Source of the DNA: Lacihabitans soyangensis
GTDB taxonomy: Bacteria > Bacteroidota > Bacteroidia > Cytophagales > Spirosomataceae
DNA: 64,000 bases
Assembly (NCBI RefSeq): GCF_024343775.1
Contig: NZ_RJUF01000007.1
Span: forward strand, 1-64,000
Reading direction: 5' to 3'
The translations under genes and the position numbers were made by a program. This document shows, in pieces, positions 1-9,008 of the stretch. Positions within the stretch are counted from its first letter, which is position 1. Each line of letters opens with the position of its first letter. The notes under the pieces were generated by a model. That model saw only the letters and a program-made list of their open reading frames with translations, had not been told where the DNA came from and did not search any database.

Positions 1-1083
1 TGGCTCGGTCTAAGCACCGGGCTGGTGGTGTTTATAGTGAGCATAACAGGCTGTTTGTATGCATTTCAAAAAGAAATTCAGGATGTCACTCAGACTTTCA
101 GGTTTTCGAAAATAGAAAATCGAGAAATTTTACCACCCTCCGCCTTTGAAAATGTAGCACGAAAGGCATTACCAAAGGCTCACCTTCATGCCATCAATTA
201 CCCAGGAAAAGGCAGAAGTGTAGAGGCCATATTTTATGGTTTTGACCCCGAACATTACTATATCATTTACCATAATCCCTATACCGCCAAGATACTACAA
301 GTACAAAATATAGAGGAAACGTTCTTTCATTGGGTTCTTAACGGACACTATTATCTTTGGTTACCTCCTAAAATTGGGCAACCTATTACCTCTTATTCCA
401 CACTAATTTTTGTATTTATGCTTATTACAGGTATTATTCTCTGGTGGCCAAAGAACAAAGCTGCCGCTAAACAACGGTTTTGGTTCAGATGGAAAGACGC
501 TACTCAGTGGAAACGCAAGAATTACGACCTCCACAATATCCTTGGATTTTACAGTTCTACATTATTGCTCATTATCGCTGTGACAGGTATTTTCTTTGGT
601 ATACAGTGGTTTACTTACCTCATTTATTCAGCTACCGGGGGTGAAAAAGAACTACTTTTTACCGAACCCATATCACAAAAACCCATTACAACATCTTTCA
701 AAAAACCTGTCGCGGATTTGGTTTGGGAAAAGATGAAAAAGGAACACCCTAATGCACTTTCTCTTGAAGTCCACGCCATTGAATCAGATTCATCTACAAT
801 TGGGGCAAACGTAAACACAAAGGAAGATATGTATTGGAGCACAGACTATCGGTATTTCGATCAGTACACATTAAAAGAAATACCAGTTAAGCACGTATAT
901 GGTAGACTAAAAGACGCAAAATTCGCAGACAAACTAATAAGGATGACTTACGATATCCATACGGGCGGTATATTGGGCTTTGCGGGTAAGATCCTTGCAT
1001 TTTTATTGTCCTTGGTGGCTGCAAGTTTGCCAATTACTGGATTTATGATTTGGTGGGGACGAAGAAATAAAGTAAAAGCATGA
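1..1083 (+). CDS. PepSY-associated TM helix domain protein (5' partial)
   Basis: Inner-membrane protein of the PepSY_TM family, often found with siderophore receptors and thought to be involved in iron uptake or iron reduction. The frame is open from base 1, so the true start lies upstream; a GTG at 25 is only an internal valine in a membrane helix. Visible are a first helix (about residues 2-22), a second at about 132-150, a third at about 186-206 and a C-terminal helix followed by the basic tail WGRRNK. The second and third helices are separated by a short basic loop, as in the family. The stop overlaps the start of the downstream Fur-family gene by four bases (ATGA), which implies translational coupling and supports a metal-related role. 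The exact substrate is not known. Confidence 0.85.
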   Translation, partial: WLGLSTGLVVFIVSITGCLYAFQKEIQDVTQTFRFSKIENREILPPSAFENVARKALPKAHLHAINYPGKGRSVEAIFYGFDPEHYYIIYHNPYTAKILQVQNIEETFFHWVLNGHYYLWLPPKIGQPITSYSTLIFVFMLITGIILWWPKNKAAAKQRFWFRWKDATQWKRKNYDLHNILGFYSSTLLLIIAVTGIFFGIQWFTYLIYSATGGEKELLFTEPISQKPITTSFKKPVADLVWEKMKKEHPNALSLEVHAIESDSSTIGANVNTKEDMYWSTDYRYFDQYTLKEIPVKHVYGRLKDAKFADKLIRMTYDIHTGGILGFAGKILAFLLSLVAASLPITGFMIWWGRRNKVKA

Positions 1084-1544
1084 ACGGAGACATATACAAT
1101 AAAGCCCAAGTTATTTTAGACAAAAAGATAGAAGAAAAAGGCCTTAGAAAAACACAAGAACGCTACAGGATCCTGAGAGAAATATACAATAGAGAAGACC
1201 ATTTTGAAATTGAGGAACTTTACAATGACATCATGGCCCAGAAATTCAATATCAGCAAAGCGACGGTTTATAATGTAGTAGAACTTTTGGTAGAGGTTGG
1301 CCTTGTAACCAAACACCAATTTGGGTTAAAACACGCTTCTAGATATGAGAAATCCTTTGGTAGGAAACAACATAGCCATCTAATTTGTATCAACTGCAAC
1401 AAAGTATTTGAGTTTTGCGACCCCAGAATCCAAAACATCCAACACACACTAGAGGAATTTAGCGGCTTAGAAATAAAGGATCACTCTTTGATATTATACG
1501 GACAATGCAATAAAAGTAATTGCATCAAAACGAATATCTACTAA
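1080..1544 (+). CDS. Fur-family transcriptional regulator
   Basis: Metal- or peroxide-responsive DNA-binding repressor of the Fur superfamily, 154 aa, full length. The N-terminal winged helix covers about residues 20-85 (KGLRKTQERYRIL, then SKATVYNVVELLVEVGLV). A structural zinc site is likely from C103-x2-C106 and the C-terminal pair C143/C148; the HSH at 98-100 fits a metal-sensing region. It overlaps the upstream PepSY gene by four bases, so both are probably made from one transcript and the regulator may control iron uptake including its own operon. Whether it senses Fe, Zn or peroxide cannot be told from sequence alone; the gene is therefore left without a symbol. Confidence 0.9.
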   Translation: MNGDIYNKAQVILDKKIEEKGLRKTQERYRILREIYNREDHFEIEELYNDIMAQKFNISKATVYNVVELLVEVGLVTKHQFGLKHASRYEKSFGRKQHSHLICINCNKVFEFCDPRIQNIQHTLEEFSGLEIKDHSLILYGQCNKSNCIKTNIY

Positions 1545-1554
1545 TAAACAAACC

Positions 1555-2169
1555 CTATTTTTTTACGACAACTGGACTTCCAAGTTTAATCAAAACCGCA
1601 TCAGAAATATTGCCAAGGCCTTTATCACCGGCGTACAAAACCACTCTATTGGAGGTCATTGGGCCGTCAGATTTATTCCGAGTGAATACATATTTCAGGC
1701 CTTTCTCTTTGGCCACCGCTTGTGCTGCAGTTTTTATATTTGATTTGATTAGTACCACGGCATCGCCTGTAAATTGCTGTAGATCTTTCTCGGCTTCTCT
1801 CTGATAATTCTCCGAGGCAGACTTTACTTCCTGTACTTTTTTGAGCTTTTCATTCAGCTTTTCTGTGGTCAATGAATCCAAGTTCTTCATGGAGTTCTGG
1901 TAATCAAGATATAGGGTTTGATACTCTATGGCCATTTTATTAAACGATTCCTGATAAACTTCTTGCTTTTTCTTAATATCTTCATCGAGTTTTTTGACTT
2001 CTTTGTAGTTTTCAAAAATGTAATCCTCGAATATATAGGCGATTTTGGGAGAAACTCCGGGTTTTGTAGTTGCCGCTTTGGCTGGAGTTTTGGCTGCTGG
2101 CTTTTTAGTTTGTGCGTTTACAGAATTTATAGAGAGTGCTACCAGAGCAGCAAGAATAATACGTTTCAT
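1555..2169 (-). CDS. OmpH/Skp-family periplasmic chaperone-like protein
   Basis: Probable periplasmic holdase for outer-membrane proteins. The start is placed at the ATG giving MKRIILAALVALS, a clean Sec signal peptide ending SVNAQ; the longer reading starts eight codons upstream and buries this signal. After a Lys/Ala/Pro-rich linker (about residues 21-40) comes the OmpH core: IAYIFEDYIFENYKEV, then a long charged coiled-coil stretch (about 65-140) and a C-terminal strand region ending in VVVKK. The family average (about 160-200 aa) is matched. It converges with the Fur-family gene, with 10 bp between the two stops. A Bacteroidota-type promoter match lies upstream at 2191-2225. Confidence 0.8.
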   Translation of the reverse strand: MKRIILAALVALSINSVNAQTKKPAAKTPAKAATTKPGVSPKIAYIFEDYIFENYKEVKKLDEDIKKKQEVYQESFNKMAIEYQTLYLDYQNSMKNLDSLTTEKLNEKLKKVQEVKSASENYQREAEKDLQQFTGDAVVLIKSNIKTAAQAVAKEKGLKYVFTRNKSDGPMTSNRVVLYAGDKGLGNISDAVLIKLGSPVVVKK

Positions 2170-2190
2170 CCAGATTTTTTTAAAATTTCT

Positions 2191-2225
2191 CAAAAATACC
2201 GATTTCTGTTCAAATTGAAAGCAAA
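2191..2225 (-). promoter_or_regulatory. Candidate Bacteroidota promoter of the OmpH-like gene
   Basis: On the minus strand the -7 element TATTTTTG (2198-2191) matches TAnnTTTG exactly, and a TTTG (2225-2222) lies 23 bp upstream as a -33 element. The spacing is a few bases longer than usual. It would start transcription about 15 bases before the ATG at 2169. Confidence 0.35.
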
Positions 2226-2262
2226 ATTTTATTTAGCGAACGTATGAATACATTTCAATTCA

Positions 2263-3588
2263 TTAAATCAGTCTTTTCTTCTTGATATCCATGTAGGTAT
2301 TTATAAGACCCAAGCTCAAATTTTCTGGTTTTGTATGTAGAGCCTTAATGCCATGTTTATTCAACTCTTTAGCTATCAATTTATTCTGTAATATCAGACT
2401 TTGGCCAATGGTAAAGTCATAAATTTCTTTAAGATCTTTGGCTTGATTATCTACTATTTGTGCGACCTCTGAATTCTCAAAAAACACAACCAAAACAAGA
2501 TGATACCTGGATAAAGCTTTCAAATAAGGCAAATTCCGATGCATTGCATTCACCGAGTCAAAGTTGGTAAAAATTACCAAAAGACTCCGTTGACGAATAT
2601 TAATGCGGGCAAATTTATACAATCTCTCAAAATCAGATTCCTTGAATTTTGTTTCCAAATTGTACAACAAATCATTGATTTTACCAAATTGCTTGAGGTC
2701 CTTTTTAGCCGGCAAATAATCGCATCTATCATACGAAAAACCCACCAATCCCGCCTTGTCTGACATGGTAATTATGGCTTTGCTAAGTGCCAAAGTGCCA
2801 TTAATCGCATAGTCAAGCAATGTTTGACCATCAAAAGGCATTTTCATGGTTCTACCCAAATCGATGGCACAATAAATATCTTGGCTTCGTTCGTCTTGAT
2901 ACTGATTCACCATCATGAGGCCACGCTTGGCACTGGCTTTCCAGTTGAGATGTCTGTAATCATCTCCTCTAGAGTACTCCTTAATCTGCTCAAATTCAAG
3001 ACTTTGCCCAATCCGCTGAACTACTTTCTCACTATTCTGAACATTGTTTACGATAGCACTGATGGGTATTTTTTTGAACTGCTCAAAAGATGGAAAGCAT
3101 GCCACCGTTTGCGTGAAAAAGAAACGCTCCCTTCGGGCTACCAAACTCCAACTTCCCAACTGCAACAGTACATTCGTACCACCCCACTCATATTCTCCCC
3201 TGGTTTTCGGAAAAACCAAATAGTTAATGGCCTTCTCTTCTAAAGATTTTAATGAAAAACTTCTCTCCCATTTACGAATTTGAAGCTGCTCGGGCAGTTC
3301 TTCTACGAAGTATCCAATAAATGATTTTTTTGTGAAATTCTTGATTTCAAGCTCCACTTGATTTTCATCGCCGTTACTTAGTTTTTTGGGTAATATCCTA
3401 CTAACACAGATAATTTCTTTCGTATCAAAAAGTAAGATGGTCTCCCCTAACACCACCAACCAAGTCAGAAAAAACAATACTTTCCCAACCACAAAAAACA
3501 CTTCGTTGATCATGCCAAAACTAAAAAACAACACACAAACACCTAAGCAAACAAACAGATTTCGGGTGAGATAGAAGGATTTCATCAT
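2263..3588 (-). CDS. DUF58 domain-containing protein (MoxR-associated, VWA-like)
   Basis: Membrane-anchored partner of MoxR AAA+ ATPases. Two N-terminal helices (about residues 10-27 and 31-52) precede a beta-rich region and the DUF58 signature EYSRGDDYRHLNWKASAKRG at 204-223. A von Willebrand A-like segment follows (DIYCAIDLGRTM, 237-248), with D-x-G-x-T resembling a degenerate MIDAS. 441 aa is normal for the family. The start overlaps the stop of the MoxR gene by four bases, so it is the last gene of a five-gene operon. The cluster is widespread in Bacteroidota; its molecular role is unknown, and envelope protein maturation or stress is only inferred. Confidence 0.9.
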   Translation of the reverse strand: MMKSFYLTRNLFVCLGVCVLFFSFGMINEVFFVVGKVLFFLTWLVVLGETILLFDTKEIICVSRILPKKLSNGDENQVELEIKNFTKKSFIGYFVEELPEQLQIRKWERSFSLKSLEEKAINYLVFPKTRGEYEWGGTNVLLQLGSWSLVARRERFFFTQTVACFPSFEQFKKIPISAIVNNVQNSEKVVQRIGQSLEFEQIKEYSRGDDYRHLNWKASAKRGLMMVNQYQDERSQDIYCAIDLGRTMKMPFDGQTLLDYAINGTLALSKAIITMSDKAGLVGFSYDRCDYLPAKKDLKQFGKINDLLYNLETKFKESDFERLYKFARINIRQRSLLVIFTNFDSVNAMHRNLPYLKALSRYHLVLVVFFENSEVAQIVDNQAKDLKEIYDFTIGQSLILQNKLIAKELNKHGIKALHTKPENLSLGLINTYMDIKKKRLI

Positions 3589-4571
3589 CGCGGAATCTCA
3601 ATAGAATTAAATAATTCTGAAAGCACTTCATCTTCCGTCACTCCTTCCATTTCAGAGTCGGCGGTTAGGATAATTCTATGTCTGAGAACCGGTATTCCTA
3701 TCGTTTTGATATCTTCCGGAATCACGAAATCTCTTCCTGATATGGCAGCCAAGGCCTTAGATGCCTGCATTAGAGCAAGAGAAGCTCGTGGAGAGCCACC
3801 TAGTTCGATTTGTTTATGATTTCGGGTAGACTGCACAATATCGGTTATGAACTTTAAAAGATGGTCCTCAATGATGATCTTTTGAATAGTCTCCTTCAAA
3901 TCAATGATTTTTTCTTTACCCAATATGGCATTCACCGTTTCCGTAACCTGAATCTGCGTTTGATAATTAAATTTCTTCAATAAGTCTATCTCCTCATCGG
4001 GTTTTGGATAATCTACCAAAATCTTCATAAAAAACCTATCTAACTGGGCTTCGGGCAGTCTATAAGTGCCTTCTTGGTCGATTGGGTTTTGCGTAGCCAA
4101 AACCAAAAATGGCTGATGCATTTGGTAGGTTTGCCCATCGATAGTTACTTGTTTCTCTTCCATTAGCTCAAACAGTGCAGCTTGGGTTTTAGGTGGAGAA
4201 CGATTTATCTCATCAATCAAAATAATATTACTAAAAATAGGCCCAGGTTTATACTCAAACTCCAAGCTCTTCGGATTAAAAACCGATGTACCCAAAACAT
4301 CAGATGGCATGAGGTCAGGAGTAAATTGTATCCGCTTAAAACTAACATCAAGTGATTGAGCCAGCAATTTGGCCGTAAGGGTTTTAGCTACGCCAGGCAC
4401 ACCCTCCATCAGCACATGCCCACCACACAAAAGACTGGTAATAAGCAAGTCTATGTTTTCTTGCTGACCTATGATGACCTTTGAGAGCTCCTCTTTTATT
4501 TGCTTTACAGAGTTGGCCAATTCGTCGAGGGCTATTCTATTACTGAATATTGGTTCTTCTTCGTTTTCCAT
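3585..4571 (-). CDS. MoxR-family AAA+ ATPase
   Basis: Cytoplasmic chaperone-like ATPase of the MoxR family, 328 aa. Walker A is GVPGVAKT (57-64), Walker B IILIDE (116-121), sensor 1 ATQN (159-162) and an arginine-finger region EAQLDRF (about 174-180); a C-terminal AAA lid follows. MoxR proteins act with VWA-domain partners to insert cofactors or remodel protein complexes, and the neighbouring DUF58 protein is the expected partner. It lies 3 bp after the DUF4350 gene and overlaps the DUF58 gene by four bases. Confidence 0.95.
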   Translation of the reverse strand: MENEEEPIFSNRIALDELANSVKQIKEELSKVIIGQQENIDLLITSLLCGGHVLMEGVPGVAKTLTAKLLAQSLDVSFKRIQFTPDLMPSDVLGTSVFNPKSLEFEYKPGPIFSNIILIDEINRSPPKTQAALFELMEEKQVTIDGQTYQMHQPFLVLATQNPIDQEGTYRLPEAQLDRFFMKILVDYPKPDEEIDLLKKFNYQTQIQVTETVNAILGKEKIIDLKETIQKIIIEDHLLKFITDIVQSTRNHKQIELGGSPRASLALMQASKALAAISGRDFVIPEDIKTIGIPVLRHRIILTADSEMEGVTEDEVLSELFNSIEIPR

Positions 4572-4574
4572 TTT

Positions 4575-5816
4575 TTATGATTTTGAGAATTTATGTATGT
4601 CTTTATAAAACTTTATTAACCACTTTTTGTCTATTGTCTCGTTTTGTTCCAAAAACGCTAGCTGACCAATAATCTCCTGCACTTCTGATTCATTTCTACC
4701 TGTTTTTCGAGCAATTTTTGCAGCGTTGTTGAGGTCAAAATCCTTCGGATAAATCCTATACTTAGTTTGTAAATGATCAAAAAACTGTGAGGCTATTTTT
4801 TCAGAGATATTCTTATTGTCCTGTTTTAGCCAATACAATCCAGCCAATGCCTTGGTAAAGTCATAGGATGTATTTTTAACATCGGTAATGACCGGAATAG
4901 GACGCTGAATCCGGCGAGAATGGATCAAAACAAAAAGCCCTAAACCAAACAAAAACGTGTAAACCGCCCACTGGAGTGGTGGATTTTGATTTACCAACTC
5001 CATAAAATAGCTATCGCCCGGCTTCGAAACATCATAATCAGGCCTCGAAAGCGGATGCCTTCTGTAAAATTCATCCCAAATGATTTTCCTATTTTTTGCA
5101 CCAATATTATCCAAAATAAGCCCTAAGTATTCATGGTTGCTTTTGTGCATCAAGAAATAATTTGTCATGGTCATGGGCCTGGTTTGAATAAAGACTCGAC
5201 CTTTACCAAATGGAATACTTACCAAGCCATAGCCTCCCTTTTGGTCATAACTTAGTACTTCCAGTGTGTCTGATTCCTCCAGGTAGCCTTCATTATAAAA
5301 CGACACACCCAAGCCAGGGTAAGAAAAAGTCTTGGGAATACTGTCCGCTCCGTTCCAAATTATTGCGGTGGAATCTTCGGCATTTGGCACGGGTGGCCAT
5401 TGATTATAAAAAACTGCCTTCTCCTTTAAATTGAGAAGCGTATCCAAAAATACAGGTGCAAGTGTAAATGCACTCAAGTATATATTATTTCCCCTATTCA
5501 CGAAATCCAAAAGTTCGGCGGTTTCTTGATTGTTGGGCAAAAAATAGGGGCTACAAACCACAAAAACGCTATTTTCTGATTGAAAAAGTTTGTTTACATA
5601 ATCAGGTTTTTCATCATTGATAACAAATCCCTTCTTAGAAATTTTAGAAAATTCATCAAAAGCAAACTTTATGTCGTAAGGCTTGTAGGAGTTGGTCTTG
5701 TACCTAATCGAACGGTCAAATACCTTTTTTTTGGGTTCAGCCTTGCCCGTACCTTGAAATACCAGAAAACCCAATATTAAAATTATAACTAAACCAATTA
5801 TTACTCTTTTTATCAT
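4575..5816 (-). CDS. DUF4350 domain-containing membrane protein
   Basis: 413-aa protein with an N-terminal anchor helix (about residues 4-21), a long extracytoplasmic DUF4350 domain and a second helix at about 281-299 followed by the basic segment HSRRIQRPIP. The N-terminal domain resembles a GATase-like fold in this family. It overlaps the DUF4129 gene by four bases and is followed 3 bp later by MoxR. Function unknown; it travels with MoxR, DUF58, DUF4129 and SpoIIM-like genes in Bacteroidota, and probably forms an envelope complex with them. Confidence 0.8.
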   Translation of the reverse strand: MIKRVIIGLVIILILGFLVFQGTGKAEPKKKVFDRSIRYKTNSYKPYDIKFAFDEFSKISKKGFVINDEKPDYVNKLFQSENSVFVVCSPYFLPNNQETAELLDFVNRGNNIYLSAFTLAPVFLDTLLNLKEKAVFYNQWPPVPNAEDSTAIIWNGADSIPKTFSYPGLGVSFYNEGYLEESDTLEVLSYDQKGGYGLVSIPFGKGRVFIQTRPMTMTNYFLMHKSNHEYLGLILDNIGAKNRKIIWDEFYRRHPLSRPDYDVSKPGDSYFMELVNQNPPLQWAVYTFLFGLGLFVLIHSRRIQRPIPVITDVKNTSYDFTKALAGLYWLKQDNKNISEKIASQFFDHLQTKYRIYPKDFDLNNAAKIARKTGRNESEVQEIIGQLAFLEQNETIDKKWLIKFYKDIHKFSKS

Positions 5817-6511
5817 AAAAATCTACCTATCAGTTTTTTATAGTGAGCAATAATTTTCTGATAATCAGCTGAACTTATGCCAAACTCTCCAAACCAAACA
5901 AAATTGTAGAACTTCGTACATTCTTCAAAATCCAGGGAATATTTACTACCACTCATCTCGTTGCAGTACTGTCGGTTGGTTTTATTGGCCTGAAAGTCTA
6001 TAAATTTGGCATCGCTGAGGTTTTTTATTAGCCATAGGTAATACACCCTGATGGCCAATCTATAATTTTGACTTGCTTCAGCCTTATCAATTTGTGTCTG
6101 AAAATTCACACTTTCCAAATCCTCAATACGCTCTATCTTGGTACTTTCAGTAATTTCCTCATTGACTTTTTGATTAGTGTTCGAAAAGCCACCGAAACTG
6201 AATTTTGATTTTACGACCAAGTACAAAATGGCCCCAGCCAACACTGCAAAGAATAAATACTGTATAAATCTAAAAAAATTCTCCAAGTTTTGTGGCTCAA
6301 AAACGGTTTCTCTACCACTATAGGGCTCTGATTTTATATCCACAGTATCTTTTTTTGTAGTATCTACCGGTGGCTTTTGGTCAACATACCAAAGTTCTGG
6401 AACCGTTTTCTTCAAATCTTCAACTCGTTTTCCTCTGGAATCAGACTGAGCAAAACTCAACAATTGAGCTAAAAAGAAAACCAAGAAGAAGATATGGGTC
6501 TTATTTCTCAT
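5813..6511 (-). CDS. DUF4129 domain-containing protein
   Basis: 232-aa membrane protein. A signal peptide covers about residues 1-21 (ends LLSFAQ), a single transmembrane helix lies at about 83-101 (YLFFAVLAGAILYLVV), and the C-terminal DUF4129 region (about 135-232) would be cytoplasmic; it carries the family-typical RLAIRVYYLWLIKNL helix. Some longer DUF4129 proteins are fused to transglutaminase domains; this one is not. The start overlaps the SpoIIM-like gene by 11 bases and the end overlaps DUF4350 by four, so translation is likely coupled. Confidence 0.8.
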   Translation of the reverse strand: MRNKTHIFFLVFFLAQLLSFAQSDSRGKRVEDLKKTVPELWYVDQKPPVDTTKKDTVDIKSEPYSGRETVFEPQNLENFFRFIQYLFFAVLAGAILYLVVKSKFSFGGFSNTNQKVNEEITESTKIERIEDLESVNFQTQIDKAEASQNYRLAIRVYYLWLIKNLSDAKFIDFQANKTNRQYCNEMSGSKYSLDFEECTKFYNFVWFGEFGISSADYQKIIAHYKKLIGRFL

Positions 6512-7499
6512 GGCTGATTTCTTTTAAATATTGATCCAAAGGTGTTTCTTTGGCCAGTTTTTTACTGTAAATAAAGAAATACCAAACCACAAAAGCCACA
6601 CAAAAAACCAAAACCAATACCAGTAAAATAGACATAAAAAGGCTGGTCTTTTGTAGCCCCGAACTACCCAAACGAGTAATGTAACTTTCTATAAATGCCG
6701 CAATGAATGTAAATGGCACTGTACCAATAAAGATTTTTGCACTTTCAAAAAGCCCTTTCTTGATGGCCTGTTTGCGGGTCAAAGTTTCTGGGAAAAGAAA
6801 GCTCAGACCTAAAATCAAACCTGCCATACATTCCAAGACTAAGCCCATGAGTTCAAAAGTTCCATGAAGATTAATTACAAAAATGGCCTGAAAGCCCAAA
6901 TTGTGCTTAAAAAACATGGTGAGAAAAGTACCGACCATGAGCCCATTTTTGAAAGTATGGTAAAATGAACCCAAACCAGCCAACACGCCCGACATATACA
7001 CAATCAACCCAACAAAGAAATTATTGGCAAAAATAGTAAGGAACATTTTGAAAGGAGGCTGGTCTGCATAAACGCCAAAAGGCATGCCCTTACGGATGTT
7101 GTCCTCCGTCATGTCCACATAGCCGCTCCCCATAACCGCCTCTATAAAATTGGGCTCGGTAATGCTACATATAGCTCCTAAACTACAAAAAGTCACAAAA
7201 AAAGCTAAGGAGAGCCAAAGAACCCTTTGGTTGTGTCCCAAAATCAGTGGAAAATCGCGTTTCCAGAAATTCAAGATCACATTATTTTTGGGCTTTTGGT
7301 AAATAGATTTGTAAACACCAGCGGCAAGAAAATTCAAATAACTGGTGATTTTACTGTGCGGATAGTGGGTTTGTGCATAAGACAAATCGCTGGTGAGGTC
7401 AATAAAATCCGACGAAATCTCGTCTGGGTCCTCTTTTTCTGAGGTTTCGATTTCCAACCATCGGCTGCGATTCCTATCAATAAAGGTGGTTTCTCTCAT
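6501..7499 (-). CDS. SpoIIM-domain (stage II sporulation protein M-like) membrane protein
   Basis: 332-aa polytopic membrane protein and first gene of the five-gene MoxR cluster. After a hydrophilic N-terminus (about 100 residues) come five or six helices, including FLVTFCSLGAICSITEP-like and FVGLIVYMSGVLAGLGS segments and the conserved NLHGTFELMGLVLECMAGL motif of the SpoIIM/DUF95 family. In Firmicutes SpoIIM works in engulfment; in Bacteroidota the family occurs without sporulation, so only an envelope role is inferred. Divergent from the RDD gene, with 148 bp between starts. Confidence 0.85.
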   Translation of the reverse strand: MRETTFIDRNRSRWLEIETSEKEDPDEISSDFIDLTSDLSYAQTHYPHSKITSYLNFLAAGVYKSIYQKPKNNVILNFWKRDFPLILGHNQRVLWLSLAFFVTFCSLGAICSITEPNFIEAVMGSGYVDMTEDNIRKGMPFGVYADQPPFKMFLTIFANNFFVGLIVYMSGVLAGLGSFYHTFKNGLMVGTFLTMFFKHNLGFQAIFVINLHGTFELMGLVLECMAGLILGLSFLFPETLTRKQAIKKGLFESAKIFIGTVPFTFIAAFIESYITRLGSSGLQKTSLFMSILLVLVLVFCVAFVVWYFFIYSKKLAKETPLDQYLKEISHEK

Positions 7500-7647
7500 A
7501 AAAAGCTGTTGGCCTTGGGTAAAATGTTGGTATATTTAATTATTCAAATTAAAAAAAATCAAAAAACAGTATGGCACTAATTTTGAACCAGAACCAAAAT
7601 AAATGACAAAACTTGGAATTCCATATTTTTCCTCATAAACTTACAAA

Positions 7648-8415
7648 ATGAACGCAATAAACATTCCAACTTTTTTAAATATTGATCTATCTTTCAACCT
7701 CAGCGGTCCCGGAAGAAGATATGGAGCGTTTTTTATTGATTGGGCCATCAAAATTGGCTACTTTTTTTTGATTTCAAATCTACTGTACATCGACATCTTT
7801 TCTCAGAGCTTCTTGTTGAGTTTTCTGGTCTATACGCCTTTTTTGTTCTATACTTTTTTTATGGAGTGGCTCTGGAAAGGCCAAACCATAGGTAAAAAAT
7901 TGATGAGCATAAAAGTAATTGGCGAGGATGGCAATCATCCATCGGTAAGCCAATGTGCCATCAGATGGATGTTTTTATTTGCTGATGCATACGTTTTTAC
8001 TTTGGCGGCATTTTTAAATCCGCTTTTTGGTTCGCTTGCACTTTTTGGACCTTTGGTGGGTGCTATACTGATAGGAGCCACAAAAACAGAGCAACGCTTG
8101 GGTGATATTGCAGCAAAAACCTACATAGTGAGTACCAAAGAAACCCATTACAGCATAGAAGACACCATTTATGCCTACTCTAACAAACGAAACAATTATG
8201 TGGTAAAATACCCCGAAGTTGTCAAGCTATCGGACAAGGACATGACCATTATCCAAAATCTCTTAGAGAAATCTGAAATCCAGATGGATGAAAATTTGAC
8301 AGAAAAACTGGCCTCACACGTGAAAAGAATACTAAAAATTCAAACGGAAGATAGCGATTTGGTATTCTTAAAATCTTTATTGAGAGACTACAACCATCTA
8401 ACGATAGAACAATGA
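7648..8415 (+). CDS. RDD family membrane protein
   Basis: 255-aa membrane protein. The RDD signature is seen as GPGRRYGAFFIDW (R24, D31) at the first helix; further helices follow at about 43-75, with W-x-G-Q-T-I-G-K-K-L-M at about 75-88 and a third membrane region at about 105-145. The C-terminal 110 residues are hydrophilic and mostly helical. RDD genes sit next to SpoIIM/MoxR clusters in many Bacteroidota, as here, so it probably belongs functionally with the divergent operon. An exact TAnnTTTG match (7578-7585) lies upstream but without a clear -33 element. Confidence 0.9.
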   Translation: MNAINIPTFLNIDLSFNLSGPGRRYGAFFIDWAIKIGYFFLISNLLYIDIFSQSFLLSFLVYTPFLFYTFFMEWLWKGQTIGKKLMSIKVIGEDGNHPSVSQCAIRWMFLFADAYVFTLAAFLNPLFGSLALFGPLVGAILIGATKTEQRLGDIAAKTYIVSTKETHYSIEDTIYAYSNKRNNYVVKYPEVVKLSDKDMTIIQNLLEKSEIQMDENLTEKLASHVKRILKIQTEDSDLVFLKSLLRDYNHLTIEQ

Positions 8416-8497
8416 CATTGGAAACTGCAAACCACACAAAATGCAGGGCGAAATCCGAAAAGCCAAACGAGTAGGAAACCATTTAAACAATTACATT

Positions 8498-8914
8498 ATG
8501 GCATTTCAGTACTATTTAGACGCATTTAGAAACTATGCAACATTCACCGGAAGAGCTCGAAGGAGCGAGTATTGGTACTTTGTATTATTCAACCTGATTG
8601 CTACGGTTTTATGCATGGGCGTTGATAATGCATTAGGCACCACAATTGACCCCTTACCATATGGTTATGTCTATTACCTGTACAATTTGGCAGTAATCGT
8701 GCCTAGCCTTTCTATAGGCACCAGAAGATTGCATGATGTAGGTAAAAGTGGTTGGATGATTTTGATTGCTTTAATTCCATTGGTAGGAGCGATTTGGTTA
8801 TTAGTTTTATTCTGCACGGATAGCAACTTTGGAACAAACCAATATGGTCCAAATCCAAAAGGAATAGGAAATGACCAAGATGATGAAAATCTAATTCAAA
8901 ATATAGGACAATAA
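8498..8914 (+). CDS. DUF805 domain-containing membrane protein
   Basis: 138-aa inner-membrane protein of unknown function. The start is set at the ATG giving MAFQYYLDAFRNYATF, the normal family N-terminus; an upstream ATG would add 19 unconserved residues. Family hallmarks are FTGRARRSEYW (about 16-26) and the GTRRLHDVGKSGW loop, with four hydrophobic segments. A strong terminator follows at once. It is 82 bp after the RDD gene and may share its transcript. Confidence 0.9.
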   Translation: MAFQYYLDAFRNYATFTGRARRSEYWYFVLFNLIATVLCMGVDNALGTTIDPLPYGYVYYLYNLAVIVPSLSIGTRRLHDVGKSGWMILIALIPLVGAIWLLVLFCTDSNFGTNQYGPNPKGIGNDQDDENLIQNIGQ

Positions 8915-8918
8915 TTTC

Positions 8919-8957
8919 AAAAAAAGGCTTCAAACACAAATTGAAGCCTTTTTTATT
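8919..8957 (+). terminator. Rho-independent terminator after DUF805
   Basis: A perfect 13-bp stem (8921-8933 with 8941-8953, core GGCTTCAA/TTGAAGCC) with a 7-base loop is followed by a T-rich tail. The flanking A-run makes it able to act in both directions. Confidence 0.85.
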
Positions 8958-9008
8958 TTGCAAAAAGCCCGTATTGGTTTATTTTTATAAAAAGTTTCAT
9001 CTGTCATT

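Noticed and set aside
2824-3243. 139-aa frame opposite the DUF58 gene
   Set aside because: Antisense shadow of a strongly supported CDS; no recognisable domain.
6501-7499. Evidence of sporulation (SpoIIM)
   Set aside because: The SpoIIM/DUF95 family is common in non-sporulating Bacteroidota in this same MoxR cluster.
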